Source: Porticoccus sp002341315 (GTDB lineage: Bacteria > Pseudomonadota > Gammaproteobacteria > Pseudomonadales > Porticoccaceae). From it: DNA of 64,000 nucleotides. The stretch is taken from assembly GCF_047634355.1 (NCBI RefSeq), contig NZ_JBLIAL010000004.1. The stretch is one strand, 5' to 3'. Of the stretch, positions 35,870-43,993 are shown piece by piece. The notes under the pieces are model-generated. The model saw only the letters and a list, made by a program, of their open reading frames with translations. It ran no database searches and was not told where the DNA came from. The translations under genes were made by a program, and so were the position numbers. Numbering within the stretch: position 1 is the stretch's first letter; every line of letters starts with the position of its first letter.

Positions 35870-36283
35870 ATGCGTATGAGCTTGATAGGAATCTTTCTTC
35901 GTAACCCCGTTATCCACTGGCAAGTCACTGCATTTTTTTCAACGCTTCTGCTTTTATTGACAGTTAGCCCGGTACAGGCCTCGGAGCGTCTACTGATGTC
36001 TCACGCAGGAATGGAGGCTTTCATGCTTACACTTGATTGTCGCTCAAAAAATGAGGCGACCCTGGAAATTCGTTCATCGACTCCGGACGTTTTTGATGGT
36101 GAGCGGATCGAGCTACAGCGCTTAATCGGGCAAGTCAGGGCTGTGGTTAGCATAGAGTGCCCTTCCATTCAGCGTATAACAGCCAAAGGAACAGTACGTC
36201 GACAACTATACTTTGCCGGTGCTACCGAGAAGGCTTGGGGCTGGCGAATTATCGGCCTTTTTGCACCATTAAACGAAGGTTAG
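35870..36283 (+). CDS. Small secreted protein of the kinase operon, unknown function
   Basis: 137-residue exported protein with a signal peptide (hydrophobic 20-32, cleavage near VQA-SE at about 37). The mature part of about 100 residues is rich in beta-forming sequence and has two Cys (LDCRSKNE and SIECPSIQ), which could form a disulfide in the periplasm. I recognise no named family. It starts 15 bp after the lipoprotein gene and ends 18 bp before the kinase ATG, so it is clearly part of the operon. A ligand-binding or regulatory periplasmic subunit is a guess from context. Confidence 0.65.
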   Translation: MRMSLIGIFLRNPVIHWQVTAFFSTLLLLLTVSPVQASERLLMSHAGMEAFMLTLDCRSKNEATLEIRSSTPDVFDGERIELQRLIGQVRAVVSIECPSIQRITAKGTVRRQLYFAGATEKAWGWRIIGLFAPLNEG

Positions 36284-36301
36284 GATCTTTCGGAAAACGT
36301 G

Positions 36302-37708
36302 ATGGAGAATAGCAATTTCACTACTGATCAGTCATCCTCCCAAGTCCTGCCGGCGGGATACGAACTTGATGAATATGTGATCGAGCAAGAAATTGGTGCT
36401 GGTGGTTTTGGTATTACCTACAAGGCCTATGACAAGCAGCTTGATCGTTATGTGGCCATCAAAGAGTATTTTCCTTTTAACCTTGCTTCCCGTGATGAGG
36501 GAATGCATGTCTCTCCGAAGACTCGGGTCGCTCAGGATGTGGATGAATATCAATGGGGGTTGAGCCGTTTTATTCAGGAAGCGCGGACACTGGCGCTTTT
36601 CGAACACCCCAGCATCATCCGGGTGATCCGTTATATCGAACGCAACAGTACTGCCTACATCATCATGGATTTTGCCGTGGGGCGCGATGTTTCGGAAGTT
36701 TTAAGAAGGGACGGCCTGTTGTCGGTGGAGCAGTTGAAAGACATTTTACTACCGATTGCTGAAGGTTTGGCGGCGGTACATTCTGCTGATATGTTGCACC
36801 GGGATATCAAGCCGGGCAATATTCGTTTGCGGGATAACGGTACGGCAGTGTTGATTGATTTCGGGGCTGCCCGGCAGGCCATCGGGGTTCGCTCCCAGTC
36901 CATCTCAACCATTCTGACTCCGGGTTATGCGCCGATTGAACAGTATTCAACTCGGGGAAATCAGGGCCCCTGGACGGATATTTATGCACTGGCTGCCGTA
37001 GGCTACGTTTGCCTTACCGGAGAAAACCTATCCCATTATGAGGCAACTGAACGAATCCGAAATGACCAGCTCCCCAAGTTGGTAGACCGTATAAAGAGCA
37101 TTGATACGGCTTTTTTGCATGCGCTGGATTGGGCCCTGAGTCCTGAGGAAAGTGATCGGCCACAGACAGTCAGTGAATGGCTCGAGGTCATAAGAGGTGG
37201 GGTCCTCCCCACTCTGGATTCATCGTCAGTGGATGATCAGGCAACAGTCCGGTTATCTTCTCCCGCGGTGGATGAGTCGGTTGACAAGCGTGGGAAAAAC
37301 TCCAAAAACACGAATAATCAAGGAGAAAAAAAATCCTTCCACTGGGGTATGGTGGCTGTGACGTTTGGAGTTGTGGTTGGTTTTGTCATGTTTTTCATGG
37401 CATCGGGACTGGATAAGTCGGAGTCCGATCATCGGATTGTGAAGAATGCACCAGATAGTACGGTAAGTCATGATGAGGGAGTAGCTGAAAACCGCACTGA
37501 ACCATCTGAGCCGGATCCGTCAGCGGTGAGAGCACGGGTGGTGGACAGTAAGCCCAGAGCACCTGCCGCTGCTTCTAAAGATTCTGTTCAGGATGATCGT
37601 GATTTTGAAATTGCCAAGCAGATCAATACAACAGAGGCATTTGAGATTTATTTGCGGTTACATCCCGATGGCCGTCATCGGGAAAAAATTAGCGCTACCC
37701 GACAATAA
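36302..37708 (+). CDS. Hanks-type Ser/Thr protein kinase with membrane anchor
   Basis: 468-residue kinase. The kinase domain (about 20-290) has the glycine-rich loop GAGGFGITYKA, catalytic Lys in YVAIKEYFP, catalytic loop LHRDIKPGNIRL, DFG motif VLIDFGAAR and activation segment SISTILTPGYAPIEQY with phosphorylatable Ser and Thr. All catalytic residues are intact. A polar linker, a membrane helix (GMVAVTFGVVVGFVMFFMA) and a short periplasmic tail follow, ending in TTEAFEIYLRLHPDGRH. That tail motif is recurrent in bacterial kinases and caspase-like proteins. ATG 36302 is used; GTG 36299 is one codon upstream. With the PP2C and FHA genes it forms a complete writer/eraser/reader set. Confidence 0.9.
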   Translation: MENSNFTTDQSSSQVLPAGYELDEYVIEQEIGAGGFGITYKAYDKQLDRYVAIKEYFPFNLASRDEGMHVSPKTRVAQDVDEYQWGLSRFIQEARTLALFEHPSIIRVIRYIERNSTAYIIMDFAVGRDVSEVLRRDGLLSVEQLKDILLPIAEGLAAVHSADMLHRDIKPGNIRLRDNGTAVLIDFGAARQAIGVRSQSISTILTPGYAPIEQYSTRGNQGPWTDIYALAAVGYVCLTGENLSHYEATERIRNDQLPKLVDRIKSIDTAFLHALDWALSPEESDRPQTVSEWLEVIRGGVLPTLDSSSVDDQATVRLSSPAVDESVDKRGKNSKNTNNQGEKKSFHWGMVAVTFGVVVGFVMFFMASGLDKSESDHRIVKNAPDSTVSHDEGVAENRTEPSEPDPSAVRARVVDSKPRAPAAASKDSVQDDRDFEIAKQINTTEAFEIYLRLHPDGRHREKISATRQ

Positions 37709-37728
37709 ACTTTTTCAGGAGAATCAGC

Positions 37729-38313
37729 ATGTCAAATGATGATGGAAATGACCGAGGTTTTTTTAATAACCCGACTAGACGGGTAGGAGGGGCAACGGAT
37801 GTGACTGTGAAAAAGAACCCAGCCGATTCCTCACCCTCTTCTCCAGCTGCGGAAGCCACTATTTCCGGTGGGTTGGCGGGTGATCTGAATCCGGTAACGC
37901 GCCGGGTTCGACCGGGTGCCGGTGGTGAAGAGGTCTCGTCCACTCCTGTTTCCAGCGGTACTGCCTATCACCCTGAATTTGTGGTGGGGTGGTTGGTGGT
38001 GGTCGATGGTCCGGGGCGGGGTATGAGCCGCCCTCTTGGTTATGGGATGAATCCGGTTGGTAGAGAGGAAAGTAATGGCGTAGAACTGAACTTTGGCGAT
38101 GAAGAGGTTTCTCGCAAGGCTCATTGTCTGATCGCCTATGATCACAAGAACAAAAAGTTCTATATCCAGCATGGAGGTGGTCAGAATCTCACCTATGTTG
38201 GTAACGAACCGGTGCTGTCCTCCTGTGAGTTAAACAAAGATGCCATGATTTCTCTGGGGAATACCACATTAAAGTTTATAAAGCTCTGTGGTGATGGCTT
38301 TGATTGGGAGTAA
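37729..38313 (+). CDS. Small cytoplasmic FHA-domain protein with paired Thr-Arg-Arg motifs
   Basis: 194 residues, no signal or membrane helix. The N-terminal 75 residues are disordered and carry two similar motifs, NPTRRV (Thr16) and NPVTRRV (Thr57). The C-terminal part (about 85-190) is an FHA domain (MNPVGREESNGVELNFGDEEVSRKAHCLIAYD...NLTYVGNEPVL), with the conserved GR, S-R and H positions. The layout recalls GarA/OdhI, where an N-terminal phosphothreonine is read by the protein's own FHA domain; that comparison is an inference. AGGAG (37717-37721) precedes ATG 37729 by 7 bp. It sits between kinase and phosphatase genes, so it is the likely shared substrate. Confidence 0.82.
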   Translation: MSNDDGNDRGFFNNPTRRVGGATDVTVKKNPADSSPSSPAAEATISGGLAGDLNPVTRRVRPGAGGEEVSSTPVSSGTAYHPEFVVGWLVVVDGPGRGMSRPLGYGMNPVGREESNGVELNFGDEEVSRKAHCLIAYDHKNKKFYIQHGGGQNLTYVGNEPVLSSCELNKDAMISLGNTTLKFIKLCGDGFDWE

Positions 38314-38340
38314 CCCTCCATTGATGATGGGCTATTGCTC

Positions 38341-39111
38341 ATGAAGCTTGATATCCACGGAGAGGCTATTCAGGGCGCTCGTCACTACCAAGAAGACTGC
38401 TTTGAAATCTGCGTAGAGGAGGTGTCTGATCCTGAGGGATGTCTGGTAGTGTTGTGCGATGGTATGGGGGGGCACAAGGGCGGAGCTGTAGCCAGCTCAG
38501 TTGCCGCCACCGCATTTATCAATCATTTTTTGACTCTGTCAGGACTCCCTCCCACCGAGGCGTTACAGTTATCACTAGATGCAGCGCACCAGGCCATACG
38601 AAATGAAATCGCTGAGCAGGGTGCACCGCCCGAGATGGGAACCACTCTGGTTGCAGTCTATGTCGTTGGTAACGATGTTCATTGGGTGAGTGCCGGGGAT
38701 TCCCACCTTTACTATTATCGCAAAGGCAGGCTCGAGAAACTCAACCAGGATCATTCCATGGCTGCAGTACTTGATGAGTTGGCCGAGATTGGTCGTATCA
38801 GTCCTGAGGAAGCAAGAATGGATCCTCAGCGTAATGCCTTGAGAAGTTGCCTGTCTGCTGATGATATTTCGTTGATGGATTTGCAAAGCCGGGAGGGGCT
38901 GTTGAGGCCAAGTGATAAACTATTCTTGGCCTCCGATGGGCTGGATACCCTTGAGGGCCATGAGATCGAAAAGTTGGTGACCAAATACAAGCGTAAAACC
39001 TCGTCTCTGCTGGTATCCAAGCTCCTGAAAACAGTGGAGCAGGTCAACAAGCCAAACCAGGATAACACGACAATTGTTATCATCTCCGCCAAAGGTAATT
39101 CCTGGTTTTGA
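38341..39111 (+). CDS. PP2C-family Ser/Thr protein phosphatase
   Basis: 256-residue metal-dependent phosphatase, probably cytoplasmic. PP2C motifs are present in order: GARHYQEDCFE, VVLCDGMGGHKGG (metal-binding Asp and Gly), GTTLVAVYV, WVSAGDSHLYYYR, LASDGLD and DNTTIVII. It is expected to reverse phosphorylation by the kinase two genes upstream. ATG 38341 is chosen over the in-frame TTG at 38335, which lacks a ribosome-binding site. It is the last gene of the operon; the next gene is convergent. The 154-bp gap after it shows no convincing terminator. Confidence 0.9.
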   Translation: MKLDIHGEAIQGARHYQEDCFEICVEEVSDPEGCLVVLCDGMGGHKGGAVASSVAATAFINHFLTLSGLPPTEALQLSLDAAHQAIRNEIAEQGAPPEMGTTLVAVYVVGNDVHWVSAGDSHLYYYRKGRLEKLNQDHSMAAVLDELAEIGRISPEEARMDPQRNALRSCLSADDISLMDLQSREGLLRPSDKLFLASDGLDTLEGHEIEKLVTKYKRKTSSLLVSKLLKTVEQVNKPNQDNTTIVIISAKGNSWF

Positions 39112-39265
39112 CATTGTCGCTCAGGAATTGGTTTTGATCGTTTAAGGCCTAGCACGCCATTAGGGGATTAATATCGGGCTTTTCTTCTATTCCCTTGTAG
39201 GTAGTTTACATTGCTATCTTCCAATAGCGCTCGACTATATACCTGAATTATTCCTATTAGTCGTA

Positions 39266-40138
39266 TCAACGCAGCAACAACAGCGGAATTTTTGAATTGA
39301 TCAGCATCCGCTGGGTCACACTGCCAAACAACAGTTCACGTATACGGCTCTGGCCGAAGGCACCCATGACAATCAACTCGATGTTATTTTCCCGACAATA
39401 TTGTTCGAGTTGTGGCTGAACATTGCCTTGCAAACTAGTGGAAACCACGTCCAGTCCGGCATTTTTCAAGGTGGCTGCAGCTTCTTCCAATTGTGCCGAG
39501 GGAATATCCGCTGAATCGCTGACATGTACGATGTGGCAAGTCAGTCCCCGGTAAAGGGGGCTGAGGCTCACCATATCAAGTGCTCTGCGGGAGGCCTCGT
39601 TGCCGTCATAGGCGATCATGATACGCTGTGGCGGCTGTTCGAATGGCCGATTGACCACCAGTACGGGGCGGTGCATGGCGCGAATCAGGCTTTCCAGGTG
39701 CGCACCCAATTGTTTTTCCTGATGTTCGTGCTCCTCGCCGCGAACGCCCACCACCAGTACCCGGATTTCTTCTTCCATTTCCACCAGAGTTTCTTCCAGA
39801 CTGCCGTGGCGCTGCAGGGTCTCCGGCACGCTGCTGCCCATCGATATTGCGCGTTGGTGGGCACTTTGCAACATCAGTTTGCCCTGCTCCAGCAGGATCT
39901 TGCTGCGGCGTTCTTCCATGCTGGTGAGTTCTTCCAGCAATTCTTCCCGGCTGCCGAGGCCGATACTGCCGCTGAGATCCATCAGCGGCGGGGTCTCGCG
40001 GTGTTCAATATTGTGCAGCAGCTTCAGCGGTGCCTCGAGTTTTTTGGCCACCCAACTGGCGTAATCCGTGACAGATTCCTGATAAATGGAGCCATCGATA
40101 CAGGCCAGAATGGTGCTTCTGTGATTATTGTTATTCAT
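39266..40138 (-). CDS. Tandem universal stress protein (UspA family)
   Basis: 290-residue protein with two Usp domains (about 8-145 and 155-290). The second carries the ATP-binding pattern MGAFGQSRIRELLFGSV. The first lacks a complete version. It is cytoplasmic and usually linked to stress survival. Its ATG overlaps the stop of the SulP transporter gene (TAATG), so it is translated in step with it. SulP-Usp pairs recur in bacteria and suggest regulation of anion transport by nucleotide or stress state; that is inference. Confidence 0.88.
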   Translation of the reverse strand: MNNNNHRSTILACIDGSIYQESVTDYASWVAKKLEAPLKLLHNIEHRETPPLMDLSGSIGLGSREELLEELTSMEERRSKILLEQGKLMLQSAHQRAISMGSSVPETLQRHGSLEETLVEMEEEIRVLVVGVRGEEHEHQEKQLGAHLESLIRAMHRPVLVVNRPFEQPPQRIMIAYDGNEASRRALDMVSLSPLYRGLTCHIVHVSDSADIPSAQLEEAAATLKNAGLDVVSTSLQGNVQPQLEQYCRENNIELIVMGAFGQSRIRELLFGSVTQRMLINSKIPLLLLR

Positions 40139-41631
40139 TAATGTCCCCCGAGTACCTTGTCGATTTCTTCAGGCTTGTCAAACACACCAAAGCGGTCGAC
40201 GATAGTGGATGTAGCGTCATTGAGGCCAATTAACTGCACATCGGCACCATCGCGGCGAAACTTGATCACCACCTTGTCCAGTGCGGATACCGCTGAAATA
40301 TCCCAGAAGTGGGCGCGGCTCAGGTCAATGATGACCTTGTCCAGCGCTTCCCTGAAATCGAAACAGGCATTGAATTTATCGGCCGAATTGAAAAATACCT
40401 GACCCACCACCCGGTAGGTGCGAGTGCCGGTCTGGTCATCCAGTGCCGAGGTCACATACATAAAATGGCTGACTTTGTTGGCGAAAAATAGCGCTGCCAG
40501 CAATACCCCGACCAGCACACCATAGGCGAGATTATGGGTGGCCACAACCACCACAACAGTAGCCACCATCACGATATTGGTGGAGATCGGATGCTTCTTC
40601 AGGTCGGTAATTGATTGCCAACTGAAAGTGCCGATAGACACCATAATCATCACGGCTACCAGTGCTGCCATGGGAATAAGGGACAGCCATGGGCCGAGAA
40701 ACACCACCATGATAATCAGAAGCGCCCCCGCAGTGAGTGTGGACAAACGGCCACGGCCGCCGGATTTTATATTGATTACCGACTGGCCAATCATTGCACA
40801 GCCTGCCATGCCTCCCAGCAGGCCCGCACCGATATTGGCGATGCCCTGGCCCTTGCACTCGCGGTTTTTGTCACTCGGGGTATCAGTGAGGTCGTCCACA
40901 ATGGTGGCAGTCATCATCGATTCCAGCAGGCCCACCACCGCCAGCGAAACAGCGTAGGGCAGGACGATCATCAGGGTGTCGAGATTGAGAGGGACATCCG
41001 GCCAGAGAAAGATCGGCAGCGTATCCGGTAATTGACCCATATCGCCCACCGTGCGGATATCCAGACCAATCAGCAGGGCGACACCCGTCAGCACCACTAT
41101 GCAGATCAGGGGTGAGGGGATCGCCTTGCCGATCACCGGCAGCAGCGGGAACAGGTAGATAATCCCCAGACCGGCAGCGGTCATCGCATAAACGTGCCAG
41201 GTGACGTTGGTCAGCTCCGGCAATTGCGCCATAAAAATCAAAATAGCCAGCGCATTCACGAATCCCGTCACTACCGAACGCGAGACAAAACTCATCAGGT
41301 TGCCGAGTTTCAGGTAACCGGCTGCAATTTGCAGCACCCCGGTCAACAGCGTCGCCGCCAAAAGATATTGCAGGCCGTGTTCCTTCACCAGTGTCACCAT
41401 CAGCAGCGCCATGGCTCCGGTGGCGGCTGAGATCATGCCGGGTCGACCGCCGACAATCGAAATGATCACAGCGATACAGAATGAGGCGTAGAGGCCAACC
41501 TTGGGATCAACCCCGGCAATAATGGAAAACGCGATGGCTTCGGGAATCAGCGCCAGGGCAACAACTATCCCGGCCAGCACATCAGCGCGGATGTTGCCCA
41601 GCCATTGTTGGCGGGTGGAGTGAATTAACAT
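40138..41631 (-). CDS. SulP-family anion transporter (SLC26)
   Basis: 497-residue inner-membrane transporter with about 12-14 helices and a cytoplasmic STAS domain (about 390-495; KVIIDLSRAHFWDISAVSALD). The substrate may be sulfate, bicarbonate or another anion. The family motif region LIPEAIAFSIIAGVDPKVGLYASF is present. I start at ATG 41631 (MLIHSTRQQW), with AGGA 9 bp upstream. The frame stays open to ATG 41736, but that 35-residue extension is low-complexity and polar. The promoter at 41921-41948 implies an untranslated leader of about 280 nt. Confidence 0.88.
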   Translation of the reverse strand: MLIHSTRQQWLGNIRADVLAGIVVALALIPEAIAFSIIAGVDPKVGLYASFCIAVIISIVGGRPGMISAATGAMALLMVTLVKEHGLQYLLAATLLTGVLQIAAGYLKLGNLMSFVSRSVVTGFVNALAILIFMAQLPELTNVTWHVYAMTAAGLGIIYLFPLLPVIGKAIPSPLICIVVLTGVALLIGLDIRTVGDMGQLPDTLPIFLWPDVPLNLDTLMIVLPYAVSLAVVGLLESMMTATIVDDLTDTPSDKNRECKGQGIANIGAGLLGGMAGCAMIGQSVINIKSGGRGRLSTLTAGALLIIMVVFLGPWLSLIPMAALVAVMIMVSIGTFSWQSITDLKKHPISTNIVMVATVVVVVATHNLAYGVLVGVLLAALFFANKVSHFMYVTSALDDQTGTRTYRVVGQVFFNSADKFNACFDFREALDKVIIDLSRAHFWDISAVSALDKVVIKFRRDGADVQLIGLNDATSTIVDRFGVFDKPEEIDKVLGGH

Positions 41632-41920
41632 AAAAATAATTCCTGGTGTTTTGTTCGGGGAAGCTCTTTTTCCGGAACCGCTCACCCCTGAGGGAGGAAA
41701 ATGGCTCTGCCCGCTATTCGGGATGAAAGTTTTCAAGAAACAGAGGGGCGATAGTGGTTTGCCAACCGCCTGAAAAGCGCAGTGCTCGGTATTTCTCTGA
41801 GTGAAATGGGCTAATGTCGCCCCGGGTATAGCGTGTCTGGATGACTGGTAAGCGTAATGTCAGGGTGGCGTGGGTATCTGATTAAAACGCATTGGCTGGC
41901 CTGGTTCGAAGCGGGCGCGC

Positions 41921-41948
41921 ATTATAGCTTTCTGTCAGGTATTGGCAA
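41921..41948 (-). promoter_or_regulatory. Sigma-70 promoter of the sulP-usp operon
   Basis: On the minus strand: TTGCCA (41943-41948, 5 of 6 to consensus), a 16-bp spacer, and a perfect TATAAT (41921-41926). Transcription would begin near 41,914 and give a leader of about 280 nt before the sulP ATG. The rest of the 449-bp gap between sulP and nhaD (41632-42080) holds nothing else I can identify. Confidence 0.6.
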
Positions 41949-42080
41949 TGTCGGTGTTGCCTGCTAGCAGTATCAGCTGGTTTTGCCTGGGGTATGGGGC
42001 ATGGTGGAGTATTTCCTCGTGAAAGCGGATCATTCGCCATTCCAGAGAGGCAGTTGTCCACCGTAGCCCCGACAGGTTTG

Positions 42081-43532
42081 TCATCCCATCACATGAAAGC
42101 TCGCGGCGTTCAGCCACATGTGGGTGGCAATGCTGGCAAAGTAGCCGAGCAGAATCACTGGTGCCCATTTCAGGTGACCCATGAACGTGTAGTAGCCCCG
42201 AGCCTGGCCCATTAATGCCACTCCAGCTGCCGAACCAATCGACAGAACACTGCCCCCGACACCGGCGGTGAGTGTGATCAGCAGCCAGTGGCCGTGGCTC
42301 ATTTCTGGCTCCATGGTCAGTACGGCAAACATCACTGGAATGTTATCGATAACGGCGGAGGCCAACCCGAGAAAGATGTTTGCGTAGGTTGCGCCCAGGT
42401 CTGTATATAGCGTCGTGGATAGCATATGCAGGTAGCCCATATAGCCCAGCCCACCGACACAGACCACGACGCCATAGAAAAACAGCAGTGTGTCCCACTC
42501 TGCACGGGCGACCCGGTTGAATACGTCAAACGGAACGATGCCGCCGAGGCGATTGAGTGCCTCCTCATCGCCTTTCTGCAGGGCTATTGCTCTCTTGCGT
42601 TCCAGGGACCTGGGCAGTGTGCGGCGCAGAAAATAACCGAAAAATTGCAGGTAGCCCAGCCCGGTCATCATGCCCAGTACCGGTGGTAAATGCAGCAAAC
42701 TGTGACAGGCCACGGCAGAAGCTATGGTGAGGAGGAACAGAGCGATAATACGGCGTGCGCCACGCTTCATCTCCACTGCTTCATAGACGGTATCGGGTTT
42801 GTGCTGTTGCACAAAAAAACTCATGATGATTGCGGGAATCAGGTAGTTCACCAAGGATGGAATGAGCAGGGTAAAGAACTCATTGAATTTGACAATACCC
42901 GCCTGCCAGACCATCAGGGTGGTAATGTCGCCAAAGGGGCTGAAGGCTCCGCCAGCGTTGGCAGCAATCACGATATTGATGCAGCACAAATTGATGAAGC
43001 GGCCGTGACCCTCGGCGACCTTCATGACCACCGCACACATCAGCAGGGCCGTTGTGAGGTTGTCGGCAATCGGAGAAATAACAAAAGCCAGGCCACCGGT
43101 TATCCAGAACAATGACCTGTAACTGAAGCCTTTGCGTACCAACCAGGCCCGCAGTGCATCAAAGACGCGGCGCTCCTCCAGAGCGTTGATATAGGTCATC
43201 GCCACCAGCAGGAACAGCATGAGCTCACTGAATTCCAGCAAGGTATGACGAAATGCACCCCCGGCCTCATCTGGCATGCCGTTGGCAACATAGCTGATAC
43301 CGATCAATACCCAGATAATGCCTGCGGCAACCAGCACGGGTTTCGACTTGCGCAAATGCAGTTTTTCTTCACCCATCACCAGAATGTAAGCCAGCGTAAA
43401 CACCACCAGAGCCACCAGGCCGGTTGTTGTGCTGGTCAGGTCGATAGGGCCCGCAGCGGCAAAGGCGGCGGAGGGAAATAAGATAAATAGTAGGCTGAAT
43501 AACAGTGATTTGACGCAAGCGGTCCGTGTCAT
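42081..43532 (-). CDS. nhaD: Sodium/proton antiporter NhaD
   Basis: 483-residue inner-membrane antiporter exporting Na+ (and Li+) in exchange for protons, common in marine and halophilic bacteria. It has an N-terminal signal-like helix (SLLFSLLFILFPSAAFA) and 10-12 further helices. The ion-transporter superfamily motif ISPIADNLTTALLMCAVVM is present, as is a second half-site DNIPVMFAVLTMEPEMSHGHW. Length and N-terminus match NhaD of Vibrio and Alkalimonas. It is transcribed alone, divergent from prfC across a 461-bp gap. Confidence 0.92.
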   Translation of the reverse strand: MTRTACVKSLLFSLLFILFPSAAFAAAGPIDLTSTTTGLVALVVFTLAYILVMGEEKLHLRKSKPVLVAAGIIWVLIGISYVANGMPDEAGGAFRHTLLEFSELMLFLLVAMTYINALEERRVFDALRAWLVRKGFSYRSLFWITGGLAFVISPIADNLTTALLMCAVVMKVAEGHGRFINLCCINIVIAANAGGAFSPFGDITTLMVWQAGIVKFNEFFTLLIPSLVNYLIPAIIMSFFVQQHKPDTVYEAVEMKRGARRIIALFLLTIASAVACHSLLHLPPVLGMMTGLGYLQFFGYFLRRTLPRSLERKRAIALQKGDEEALNRLGGIVPFDVFNRVARAEWDTLLFFYGVVVCVGGLGYMGYLHMLSTTLYTDLGATYANIFLGLASAVIDNIPVMFAVLTMEPEMSHGHWLLITLTAGVGGSVLSIGSAAGVALMGQARGYYTFMGHLKWAPVILLGYFASIATHMWLNAASFHVMG

Positions 43533-43902
43533 GTTCAGGATTACCTCGGCATGTGTGGCAATGGTGGTTGGAGTTGTGCGGGACTCTTCCAGGGTGCGCC
43601 GCTGGTGCGTGCGACCCGGCGGGAATGTGCGCGACTTTACCAGAAATAATCGAGTGATTCATCGTTCGAAGAGGCGTTTTTTTGCGCGCAGGTAGCCATC
43701 AGGCTTATTCGTTGTGGTTGTTTAACAAACTTTTGATGCAGATCAGGATCCTCTGGTAAGTAAAGTTGATGTCTTTTGTCGGTGTTTTGAATTGCTCGGG
43801 GAATACCGGGTGCAAAGTGTTGCTGTTATTGTCTGAAAACTGTAACGGTTGGTCAGTTTGAAAATCCTGTTATTCCGCTGCTCAATTTATCATCCCTTTC
43901 AT

Positions 43903-43930
43903 TTGTAGCAGAAGGGCATTCAGATACAAT
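43903..43930 (+). promoter_or_regulatory. Candidate promoter of prfC
   Basis: TTGTAG (43903-43908) and TACAAT (43925-43930, 5 of 6 to consensus) with a 16-bp spacer, about 60 bp before the prfC ATG. The -35 match is weak. The remainder of the 43533-43993 gap is AT-rich and shows nothing else I can assign. Confidence 0.4.
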
Positions 43931-43993
43931 GTGGGGTTTTTTATGGTTTAGAAAACGCTTTAATTAACCGGTCACAGGCAGGAATCAAGCAGT

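Noticed and set aside
32190..39111. Type VI secretion accessory cluster
   Set aside because: Kinase, phosphatase and FHA genes resemble PpkA/PppA/Fha in kind, but no structural T6SS gene (VipA/B, Hcp, VgrG, IcmF, DotU, ClpV) is present; the ClpB at 3-5.6 kb is the ordinary heat-shock protein with its RpoH promoter.
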